Both the position numbers and the translations under genes were made by a program. Positions 10,977-19,877 of a stretch of DNA of 25,625 nucleotides are shown here, one piece after another. Position 1 is the stretch's first letter, and each line of letters starts with the position of its first letter. Source of the stretch: Symsagittifera roscoffensis (lineage: Eukaryota > Xenacoelomorpha > Acoela > Convolutidae); contig NW_026970661.1 of NCBI RefSeq assembly GCF_963678635.1, positions 1 through 25,625 on the forward strand, given 5' to 3'. The notes below the pieces were generated by a model. That model was not told where the DNA came from and ran no database searches. It saw nothing but the letters and a program-made list of their open reading frames with translations.

Positions 10977-10986
10977 TATAACATGA
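10840..10986 (+). CDS. Satellite-borne 48-codon frame, unit 4
   Basis: An intact copy with private changes (LKIKKPTIGF, RTVYFFREKVV). All keep the frame open. Confidence 0.2.
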   Translation: MNVFKNSNCNLKIKKPTIGFQDACRTVYFFREKVVYAKLRNGCCESIT

Positions 10987-11751
10987 AGCTAACTGTTTTC
11001 ATCCTGCATGAATAGGAAAGCTCGGATCACCTCAAACTTATTTTGAAAGAAAGGTCGAACTTTTAATAACCTAGTAAGCTGTACATGAACAACCATATAC
11101 TTCGGTGAAAAAAACACCGTATAAAATAGGACAATAGTGTGAGCAGGCAAACAGTCATAAGACCAGATTTTTACTTATAAAATTAATTGTTGAGTTTGTT
11201 GAGCAAAGGGTTAACCTATGATAATAGTTTATAGCGCTTCTAACTTTTAAGTAAAAAGCTCTAGCTAAAGCGAATTTGACATTAACAATTACAACCTATT
11301 GAAAACAATCTGCCAGGTTGTTGCCTCAAACTAAAGTATTACTTAATTGCGTATTTATTTTTTAGTTGAAAAAATAAAAAATTTGGGTGCTCCAAGTATA
11401 ACACCCAAAAATGTATCTAGTTTTGAGTTTGTATTCAAATCTTGTTTAAGTTTGTATGCCAGCTTTCCCGATTGGGTTTTGGTCTAAATCGATTAACTGC
11501 GCTCCTTAAAAGTCGCAAAAAAATTTTCAAATTCTTTATTCGATAGTATTCTGGTTTTGTCGTCTTTATTTACACATAAACAACAGTTTTCTACCTGTTT
11601 TCAGGTCTGCTTCGATGAATGTTTTCAAAAATTCTAATTGCAATTTAAAATTAAAAAAACCTACTATAGGTTTTCAAGACGCCTGCAGAACTGTTTCCTT
11701 TTTTAGAGAAATAGTGGTGTATGCAAAGCTTAGAAATGGCTGTTGCGAAAG
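10977..11751 (+). repeat. Satellite unit 5 (775 bp)
   Basis: A full-length unit. It shares ACATGAAGC at its start and GGGTGCTCC near 11387 with unit 6, so units 5 and 6 appear to be closest relatives. Confidence 0.9.
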
Positions 11752-11761
11752 TATAACATGA
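11615..11761 (+). CDS. Satellite-borne 48-codon frame, unit 5
   Basis: An intact copy, with LKLKKPTIGF in the lysine-rich part. It ends at the shared TGA in unit 6. Confidence 0.2.
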   Translation: MNVFKNSNCNLKLKKPTIGFQDACRTVSFFREIVVYAKLRNGCCESIT

Positions 11762-12526
11762 AGCTAACTGTTTTCATCCTGCATGAATAGGAAAGCTCGG
11801 ATCACCTCAAACTTATTTTGAAAGAAAGGTCGAACTTTTAAAAACCTAGTAAGCTGTACATGAACAACCATATACTTCGGTCAAAAAAACACCGTATAAA
11901 ATAGGACAATAGTGTGAGCAGGCAAACAGTCATAAGACCAGATTTTTAATTATAAAATTAATTGTTGAGTTTGTTGAGCAAAGGGTTAACCTATGATAAT
12001 AGTTTATAGCGCTTCAAACTTTTAAATAAAAAGCTCTAGCTAAAGCGAATTTGACATTAACAATTACAACCTATTGAAAACAATCTGCCAGGTTGTTGCC
12101 TCAAACTAAAGTATTACTTAATTGCATATTTATTTTTTAGTTGAAAAAATAAAAAGTTTGGGTGCTCCAAGTATAACACCCAAAAATGTATCTAGTTTTG
12201 AGTTTGTATTCAAATCTTGTTTAAGTTTGTATTCCAGCTTTCCCGATTGGGTTTTGGTCTAAATCGATTAACTGCGCTCCTTAGAAGTCGCAAAAAAATT
12301 TTCAAATTCTTCATTCGATAGTATTCTTGTTTTGTCGTCTTTATTTACACATAAACAACAGTTTTCTACCTGTTTTCAGGTCTGCTTCGATGAATGTTTT
12401 CAAAAATTCTAATTGCAATTTAAAATTTAAAAAACCTACTATAGGTTTTCAAGACGCCTGCAGAACTGTTTCCTTTTTTAGAGAAATAGTGGTGTATGCA
12501 AAGTTTAGAAATGGCTGTTGCGAAAG
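11752..12526 (+). repeat. Satellite unit 6 (775 bp), right edge of array
   Basis: The last full unit. Identity to the next expected unit stops at GAAAGTAT (12529), where unique sequence begins. A G-to-T change near 12328 (TTCTTG for TTCTGG) creates an upstream in-frame TTG. The open frame runs on into the unique flank. Confidence 0.9.
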
Positions 12527-12569
12527 TATTGAGCACTTTTGGCTTTCATCCGTGTTATCGCTTTTTTAA
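12390..12569 (+). CDS. Satellite-borne frame, unit 6, extended into unique flank
   Basis: The same frame as in units 2-5, but it does not meet the TGA supplied by a following unit. It continues for 13 codons of unique sequence (ESIEHFWLSSVLSLF) to TAA at 12567-12569. A frame using TTG at 12327 would give 80 residues. The extension could mean that this edge preserves the original locus from which the array amplified. No domain is recognised; chance is the main alternative. Confidence 0.22.
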   Translation: MNVFKNSNCNLKFKKPTIGFQDACRTVSFFREIVVYAKFRNGCCESIEHFWLSSVLSLF

Positions 12570-12585
12570 AGATCTTTAGCACCAA

Positions 12586-12710
12586 AAAACTACCAATCTT
12601 GACCCCCTTAAAACTGTGTGCCTGGAAAAGTAGGAATTTCAACCCTTTTGGTGGTTAAAAAAGGTCATTGCAACGGCACACCGCAAAACGAGGGTTAAAG
12701 TGGTAGTTTT
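12586..12710. mobile_element. Small foldback / MITE-like element (about 125 bp)
   Basis: The two ends are imperfect inverted repeats. AAAACTACCAATCTTGACCC starts at 12586, and the reverse complement of 12690-12710 reads AAAACTACCACTTTAACCCT. The similarity resumes inward with TGTGTGCC (12616-12623) against GGTGTGCC from the other arm. No coding capacity and no clear target-site duplication is visible. It may be a miniature inverted-repeat element or an unclassified foldback. Confidence 0.45.
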
Positions 12711-13164
12711 CCTAGTCAGTTTCACACTACTACTTGCACTAAACTAACACTACACTACGCTAAACGTGTCTACACTAGTTTTCACTGCAGTGTACTGTAC
12801 TAAACTACGCTACGTTGCACAATTTTATACTTTTACGCACTTCACATTAAGGCAACACAATAAATTACTATGCAATAAACAACACCAGAAACATTAAACT
12901 TTTCTTCACTACAATATTATGCACGGAGTTACCTTTCACTAACCTACAATACACTACGCTACTTCACACTAGATCATTTTAAAATCTAATGCGCAACAAA
13001 ACACTACAATTTACATCCCTATATTAAAATAACTAACTGCACTATATCCGACTAACCTAAACTACACTACACTACAGTGCTATTTTACAGTGCTATTTTA
13101 CAGTGCTATTTTACTATTTTACGGTACCTTATACTACATTGCACTGCTTTGCAAAACACCATAA
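12711..13164. repeat. Degenerate CACTA/CTAC-rich tract
   Basis: The words CACTA, ACTAC, CTACG and TACACTA recur irregularly, most densely at 12725-12800, 12940-12970 and 13050-13080. At 13074-13112 there are three perfect tandem copies of a 13-mer, ACAGTGCTATTTT. No gene is supported. It looks like decayed pentanucleotide-type simple sequence between the foldback element and copy A3a. Confidence 0.6.
13074..13112. repeat. 3 x 13-bp minisatellite
   Basis: Three exact tandem copies of ACAGTGCTATTTT, followed by a partial ACTATTTT. Confidence 0.9.
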
Positions 13165-13920
13165 AAAGCTGATTCATGATTTTTTCTGTATCATCAAGAC
13201 GACACCTTGCCTAATTTTTGATCTTGTTAAGTGTTAATTTTATCGACTGTTTTTCTGTGTAAAATTTGCTTTGACGAAGTGTCCATTTCCTTGTATAAAG
13301 GTTCAGAAGTACGACAATACCCATAAGTAAAGCCACAAATCGAACTCATTGTAGATTTATATCCAGATTCTTCAATAACAGCTAGAACAATTTACTTGGT
13401 GCTGTATCTTTACTATGCTCAAACCCGATACTACAAAATAAAATAGTTATATGTATATGTGTGTTGTGATTGTTCGATGTTAATTTTTTACGATTTGCTT
13501 AAACTGGAAATTCTAAAACAAAAAAGATGTATAATGATGTCGTTTTAAAAGGTTTTCGAATCAATATAATATTAATAATTGTAATTCAAAAAAAAATTTG
13601 AGGTCAAAATAATCCAGATTCTGTTTTTACGTCTCTTTCTTTTTTCCAGATAGTTTCAATAGATGCTAAGCGGGTACAGATTTTTGATCAAGTTTTGCAC
13701 ACTTAATTTTAGTGCATGTTGATAGGCGTTGCAATCAAATTTTCTTTTGTAAATGCTAGCACGACTAATGCCTACTTACTATGTTTCAGTTTATATACAA
13801 TTATATAAATTCATTTGCGTGATCAGAATTTTGCCACCAAAAGTGCGACATTAGGTAGAAAAATAATTCACCTCAATTATTTTTTCTTTTGATTTCTGAA
13901 TAAAAAACCAAGTGATAAGT
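13165..13920 (+). repeat. Family A repeat, truncated copy A3a (subtype II)
   Basis: A truncated plus-strand piece of family A. It starts near AGCTGATT (compare 17100 and 23810) and stops at CCAAGTG about 13914, before the part seen at 18160 onward. It most resembles the reverse complement of 21730-22390 (copy A4): both share the wording around CAGATTTTTG, CAATAGATGCTAA and AATAAACCAAGTG. That marks a subtype distinct from A3b and A5. It is immediately followed by the left end of A3b. Confidence 0.75.
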
Positions 13921-13930
13921 CCTTGTTTTA
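13921..13930 (+). repeat. Terminal inverted motif, left end of family A
   Basis: CCTTGTTTTA marks where similarity between A3b and A5 begins. Its inverted partner is the right end of the A4 units (for example 19500-19509 on the plus strand, where the element lies on the minus strand). In A5 the motif has decayed to AATTGTTTTA at 22513-22522. Confidence 0.45.
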
Positions 13931-14203
13931 ACATTTGTAATCATTTAAAAAATTTTTTTAATTGATTCATATGTTGTTTCTGTAGTTTGTTGTATCTTTA
14001 GTTGACTTTAAGGCTGCACTTTAACCTTAAACTAATGAATCTATCTTTTATCGCTTTCTCGCTAACCCTTCAACATTTCAAATTTTTTGATCGAAAAACA
14101 TAATTTGTTTTTGAAGAAGCTATTAAACAGAGGTTCAATTGTTTTTTGATCTTCTTTTTGCCCCGTATTTATGCATTATCGATGATTTGAGCTGTAGTAT
14201 TTC

Positions 14204-16120
14204 AAAAAATTTTTCCTTAACCATGATAAAATCAACGTAAAGGTATGTTTCAGTGAAAGAAAAAAACTTTTCTAATCTGGTGTTCAGTTCTTCGGTATGC
14301 TCAATTCAATTTTTTCAAGTGGTAAGGAACACATTTTGGAAAAATTTTACTTTGTCCAAATTAAGCAAGCCAGTTGTCTTTTATGATTTAGAAATTTCTA
14401 TAATGGCTATTTGTCAGACAAGAACCCGAACGAAACGCCAACTTTATAATTTCAAGATTAAAGAGCGAATCAAGTTTTGTTCTTCTTTGTTTTATTTAAA
14501 TTAGACTAAAAAACAAACAGCTAAACAGAAAGTGTTGATTTTAAATCAACTGTCAGAACAAAGCTGGAAAAGTTCTTCAAGTATAACCGAGACTAATACT
14601 TCCAGGCTACTTTAATTTTTTTTGGAAGCAAGTGGCGCTTCTAATCGTCTAGTATAGGCAGTCTACCGAGCTCGAGCTCATTTTTAGACTGGTATCTGCA
14701 ACGATAGTAACAAGGTGGAGTAAGCCGCTCCATTCGCAGGCCTACTTGGGCCTCTCGACGTGCTGGACAGAACCGATTAATTTTAATCCAATTGATTAAA
14801 ATAGAGGATCGCACTCATTACGAGATGAGTAAATAAGAACCTCCAGTTAGCATAATTTTGGCGGTCAGCGCTGACTCGATGATATAATTTCCGATGATCA
14901 AAAAATGATCTCTTCTGATGGGCTTCTAAAGAAAAATTTTCAAATTATTTAGGAACCATATATGAATTAAGTAATTTAGTGAGATCTAATTAACAACATT
15001 TGATTTCAATTGTTCTCTAATATTCTGAGAAGAAATACGTTCTTGAGCGGAATCAAACCAAACTTTTGTTTCAAACAAAACTTTCAAATGGAACGGGCCA
15101 GAGTTTGAATCAAATGAAGTAAGCACGCACCTGTAGATGCTTTGTTATTGTGCTGAAAACAGAACCAGTATTGGAAGGGAAATAGCTGATTAATGCTTCG
15201 TTCTGCATGCTCAAAACCACATCTTAACTTTTGATCTCATAAAAATTAATTTTTATTGACTGTTCTTCTGTTCTTGAAAACTTAACTTTCTTGTGCAAAT
15301 AAAAAATACATCATAGTTTTGTGTTCGCTTTTTTGTCTTGTATACAGCGGCTAACCTAAAACGAACATTCGACTGAAACTCGACATGTTCGATTAACGTT
15401 TCTGGTTGAGTATCGATTTCAAACCAAAAACCGAAAGTTTTTCAAAAAACCGTTACATTTCAAGCTGATATAAAAATACTGGAACTTGTTAAACAGCTTG
15501 TAAACTTATTCAATTTGGCTACGCTGGGTATATCAATCAAAAACTGATAAACGATTGGTTCGAATAAACTTTATTTTTTGTATACATTTACGCGTTAATT
15601 TTTCTGTATGTGTAGTCGTTCATGTATTTGTATATATGTTCTGAAGTGCAACATTAGCTAGAAGTAACGCCACAAATCGAACTCAATGTAGCTTTTAACC
15701 CAGATTCGTCGAGAACTTGTAGAACATTTTACTATGTACTGTATCTGTACTAAGCTCGAAACAGATACTACACAGTAAATCACTTATGTGTGTATGTGTG
15801 ATTTTGCATGTTCGATGTTTACCTGTTTTTTTTTGGTTTGCTTGTATTTGAAATGTTATATCAAAAAAGATATAAAAGCATGAGGTTAAAATAATATCGA
15901 ACCAATTTGAATTAAGCAAATTTAATTGAAAATACATTTCGATTTCAAACTCAATCGAAATTCTTTTTTTACCTTTCTTCAAAATTCTATACTGCTTGAT
16001 CAGATGCTATTGTGAGTTTAGATTATCGATCAGGTTTTGTATACGTGAAATTAGTGCATGTTGACAAGCGTTGAAACCAAACTTCATCTGTTTATGCAAG
16101 CATGACTAATGTCTACTCAC
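14204..16120 (+). repeat. Tandem duplication, first copy (1,917 bp)
   Basis: The first of two adjacent copies, from AAAAAATTTTTCC to GTCTACTCAC. By-eye comparison with 16121-18037 shows only about five substitutions (near 14659, 14671, 14900, 15099 and 15531) and no indels. The junction has at most one or two bases of microhomology, so this looks like a recent duplication and not an array of old copies. Confidence 0.95.
14640..14765 (+). other. GC-rich hairpin island of family A (A3b, first copy)
   Basis: A GC-richer island in AT-rich sequence. It contains the palindrome GAGCTCGAGCTC near 14669-14680, the stem TGGAG/CTCCA (14716-14720 and 14728-14732, seven-base loop) and the stem AGGCC/GGCCT (14738-14742 and 14749-14753, six-base loop). 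The wording is kept in A5 (about 23270-23380) and, inverted, in A2. It may be a structured RNA or DNA element; the function is unknown. Confidence 0.5.
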
Positions 16121-18037
16121 AAAAAATTTTTCCTTAACCATGATAAAATCAACGTAAAGGTATGTTTCAGTGAAAGAAAAAAACTTTTCTAATCTGGTGT
16201 TCAGTTCTTCGGTATGCTCAATTCAATTTTTTCAAGTGGTAAGGAACACATTTTGGAAAAATTTTACTTTGTCCAAATTAAGCAAGCCAGTTGTCTTTTA
16301 TGATTTAGAAATTTCTATAATGGCTATTTGTCAGACAAGAACCCGAACGAAACGCCAACTTTATAATTTCAAGATTAAAGAGCGAATCAAGTTTTGTTCT
16401 TCTTTGTTTTATTTAAATTAGACTAAAAAACAAACAGCTAAACAGAAAGTGTTGATTTTAAATCAACTGTCAGAACAAAGCTGGAAAAGTTCTTCAAGTA
16501 TAACCGAGACTAATACTTCCAGGCTACTTTAATTTTTTTTGGAAGCAAGTGGCGCTTCTAATCGTCTAGTATAGGCTGTCTACCGAGCACGAGCTCATTT
16601 TTAGACTGGTATCTGCAACGATAGTAACAAGGTGGAGTAAGCCGCTCCATTCGCAGGCCTACTTGGGCCTCTCGACGTGCTGGACAGAACCGATTAATTT
16701 TAATCCAATTGATTAAAATAGAGGATCGCACTCATTACGAGATGAGTAAATAAGAACCTCCAGTTAGCATAATTTTGGCGGTCAGCGCTGACTCGATGAT
16801 ATAATTTCCGATGATCAAAAATTGATCTCTTCTGATGGGCTTCTAAAGAAAAATTTTCAAATTATTTAGGAACCATATATGAATTAAGTAATTTAGTGAG
16901 ATCTAATTAACAACATTTGATTTCAATTGTTCTCTAATATTCTGAGAAGAAATACGTTCTTGAGCGGAATCAAACCAAACTTTTGTTTCAAACAAAACTT
17001 TCAAATGGAACGGGTCAGAGTTTGAATCAAATGAAGTAAGCACGCACCTGTAGATGCTTTGTTATTGTGCTGAAAACAGAACCAGTATTGGAAGGGAAAT
17101 AGCTGATTAATGCTTCGTTCTGCATGCTCAAAACCACATCTTAACTTTTGATCTCATAAAAATTAATTTTTATTGACTGTTCTTCTGTTCTTGAAAACTT
17201 AACTTTCTTGTGCAAATAAAAAATACATCATAGTTTTGTGTTCGCTTTTTTGTCTTGTATACAGCGGCTAACCTAAAACGAACATTCGACTGAAACTCGA
17301 CATGTTCGATTAACGTTTCTGGTTGAGTATCGATTTCAAACCAAAAACCGAAAGTTTTTCAAAAAACCGTTACATTTCAAGCTGATATAAAAATACTGGA
17401 ACTTGTTAAACAGCTTGTAAACTTATTCAATTTGGCTACGCTGGGTAAATCAATCAAAAACTGATAAACGATTGGTTCGAATAAACTTTATTTTTTGTAT
17501 ACATTTACGCGTTAATTTTTCTGTATGTGTAGTCGTTCATGTATTTGTATATATGTTCTGAAGTGCAACATTAGCTAGAAGTAACGCCACAAATCGAACT
17601 CAATGTAGCTTTTAACCCAGATTCGTCGAGAACTTGTAGAACATTTTACTATGTACTGTATCTGTACTAAGCTCGAAACAGATACTACACAGTAAATCAC
17701 TTATGTGTGTATGTGTGATTTTGCATGTTCGATGTTTACCTGTTTTTTTTTGGTTTGCTTGTATTTGAAATGTTATATCAAAAAAGATATAAAAGCATGA
17801 GGTTAAAATAATATCGAACCAATTTGAATTAAGCAAATTTAATTGAAAATACATTTCGATTTCAAACTCAATCGAAATTCTTTTTTTACCTTTCTTCAAA
17901 ATTCTATACTGCTTGATCAGATGCTATTGTGAGTTTAGATTATCGATCAGGTTTTGTATACGTGAAATTAGTGCATGTTGACAAGCGTTGAAACCAAACT
18001 TCATCTGTTTATGCAAGCATGACTAATGTCTACTCAC
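16121..18037 (+). repeat. Tandem duplication, second copy (1,917 bp)
   Basis: A nearly exact copy of 14204-16120. It runs on at 18038 into the remainder of family A (TAGGTTTCAGG), which is the order also seen in A5 without the duplication. The first copy instead ends by jumping back to the AAAAAATTTTTCC start. Confidence 0.95.
16557..16682 (+). other. GC-rich hairpin island of family A (A3b, second copy)
   Basis: The duplicate of the 14640 island. Two substitutions fall here: GGCTGTC for GGCAGTC, and GAGCACGAGCTC for GAGCTCGAGCTC. The second breaks the 12-base palindrome but leaves the two stems intact. Confidence 0.5.
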
Positions 18038-18990
18038 TAGGTTTCAGGTTATAGATTTTGTAAAAACTCTTTTGTGCGTTCATAAATATGCCATCAGAAG
18101 TGCGAATTTAAAAAGAAAAACAATTCATCTCACTGTTTTTGCTCTTGATTCCTGAATATTTCACCAAATACTAAAACTTTACTAGATATCACGTTAAAAT
18201 ATATTTCATTGCCTACTTAGACTTTGCCTAATTGGTTTTAAATCATATAGTATCTGATCTGATTTTATGAAACTACTCATTCATTTCTAAACCTAACTAA
18301 TCTCATTTTATCTAATTGAAAACACAATTATAAATTAAAGTCATTGAAATTGTTGCTTCCGGTTTTTAAGTGTATCCCACTAGATATTTCATATGCAATG
18401 TGTTAAAAAACGAGTATTTATTTATACAAAAATAATGCGGGTATGTAAGTGTCTAAAATTGTAAGATTTATTTTTTATCTCACCTATGTTTTTTTGCCTG
18501 TATGCGGTTGTTTGTTTTATTATAATTAAAAGAAATTTCGAAGTGAATTAGGCCCCTTTTTGCCAGCAAAAGTCCTGTTTGTGTCACATCAACGTAATTT
18601 CTATATGCATCTAATCTTTTTTTAGCTTTTGTCACCGTCAAGTTTGTTTTAATTTCATCTCTTATACAAGGCTAAATAATATTTACATGCCCTTCATTAG
18701 CTGGTTTTTAAACTTTTTCAATTTTATTCAATTTTTTTGATCTTTGATAAATCAGATGATTGAATTCATTCGCCCGAATTTCACACATCGAGAGGTTGTT
18801 CTTCATCTAAAAACAAACAATGTTTGTGTATGTTTACTACATAGAACTTCAAAAAAATGTTAACAACTAACTATCCATCAATTTGTTATTTTCAAAACTC
18901 ATTCGATAATCCGTAAATTTTTTCTGTTCCAATAATGTCTTGCCTAATTCACTGATATAGTTTTTTTTTTGTTCAGATGATAGTTAAGCC

Positions 18991-19085
18991 ATACCGACTG
19001 CACCAGCTAGAGTCGCTCCTGAGGAGAGTAGTGACGAGCAACGCCTCTGATTGGAGCAATAAAAAAGGCTATCATCCCAACAAAC
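18991..19085 (-). other. GC-richer segment of the array unit (first copy)
   Basis: This segment recurs at 19406, 19878, 20352 and 20824. On the minus strand it contains CCAATCAG (19047-19054), a match to a CCAAT box. About 45 bp farther on lies TGGTGCAGTCGG (18994-19005), which fits the A-box pattern of tRNA-type promoters. A convincing B box is not seen (GGCTAGAACTT is only a partial match), and no tRNA fold is visible. It may be the flank captured when the array formed. Confidence 0.35.
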
Positions 19086-19820
19086 CTTGTTCTACCGATT
19101 GAGGCTTGGTTATGATTGGAACAGAAAAAACTACAGATTAACAGAGAATTCTGAAAAAAAAATAACTTTATTGATAGACAGATAAGCGTGTAGAATTTTT
19201 ATTGAATATCTGTGTGGCAAAACTTCACGAACAATGACTGCATTTAAGTGAATAACAGCAATTTAACGTGTGAACTTTGGGCGAAACGTGCAATTATCTA
19301 AGTTATCGCAGATCAACAAAACCGATTAAACAGAAGAATTTTAAAACCTGCTAATGAAGTACATGTGTATAAATTCTAGCCTTGTTTAGGAGATGAAATT
19401 CAAGCATACCGACTGCACCAGCTAGAGTCGTTCCTGGGGAGAGTAGTGACGAGCAACGCCTCTGATTGGAGCAATAAAAAAGGCTATCATCCCAACAAAC
19501 CTTGTTTTACCGATTGAGGCTTGGTTATGATTGGAACAGAAAAAATTACAGATTAACAGAGAATTCTGAAAAAAATAACTTTTTTGATAGATAGATAAGT
19601 GTGTAGAATTTTTATTGAATATTTGTGTGGCAAAACTTCACGAACAATGACTGCATTTAAGTGAATAACAGCAACTTAACGTTTGAACTTTGGGCGAAAC
19701 GTGCAATTATCTAAGTTATCAAAGATCTACAAAACCGATTAAACAGAAGAATTTTAAAACCTGCTAATGAAGTACATGTGTATAAGTTCTAGCCTTGTTT
19801 AAGAGATGAAATTCAAGCAA

Positions 19821-19877
19821 ACGGACTGCAGTACATGTGTATAAGTTCTAGCCTTGTTTAAGAGATGAAATTCAAGC
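19821..19877 (-). repeat. 57-bp secondary duplication in array unit 2
   Basis: An extra partial copy of the CCGACTGCA start joined directly to the ACATGTGTATAAG...CAAGC tail. It recurs at about 20295-20351 and 20767-20823, but is absent after the first unit and after the last. Confidence 0.85.

Larger units (their letters stand above)
7861..12526 (+). repeat. Complex satellite array, six tandem units of 775-787 bp
   Basis: Six head-to-tail copies are defined by recurrence of TATAACATGATGCTAACTG (TATGACATG in the first). They start at 7861, 8648, 9424, 10201, 10977 and 11752, and the last ends at 12526. Copies differ by scattered substitutions and small A/T-run indels, so amplification is fairly recent. 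Each unit has a 7-bp stem (ACAACCT, AGGTTGT; 8963-8969 and 8987-8993 in unit 2), a stem AAAACCTA/TAGGTTTT, and a short open frame preceded by a CTGTTTTCAG tract. The unit shares no visible sequence with family A. Orientation is given as + for that frame. Confidence 0.95.
13921..18960 (+). repeat. Family A repeat, copy A3b (subtype I, with internal duplication)
   Basis: The best-defined copy. It begins with CCTTGTTTTAACATTTGTAA and aligns with A5 from 22513 onward at roughly 90-95% by eye. With the internal 1,917-bp duplication removed it is about 3.1 kb. Relative to A5 it lacks roughly 190 bp near 18600 (compare 25305-25495). The right end, near 18930-18960, is diverged from the array terminus. 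Frames of 83 and 95 codons inside (14253-14504, 15695-15982 and their duplicates) are disrupted or not conserved in A5, A3a and A2. No transposase, reverse transcriptase or other enzyme is visible, so it looks non-autonomous or like a complex dispersed repeat. Confidence 0.8.

Noticed and set aside
14253-14504. 83-codon frame, duplicated at 16170-16421, as a conserved gene
   Set aside because: The two copies are identical only because of the recent 1,917-bp duplication. In A5 the frame is shifted and stopped, and in A2 substitutions are spread over all codon positions.
14690-14720. GTAACAAGGT as the 3' end of small-subunit rRNA
   Set aside because: Only ten bases match; the flanks have no rRNA similarity and the block is an internal part of family A.
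15695-15982. 95-codon minus-strand frame, also at 17612-17899 and partly 24453-24731
   Set aside because: It is shared only by closely related subtype I copies and disrupted in A3a, A4 and A2. The translation is dominated by F, I, N and S, as expected of AT-rich DNA.
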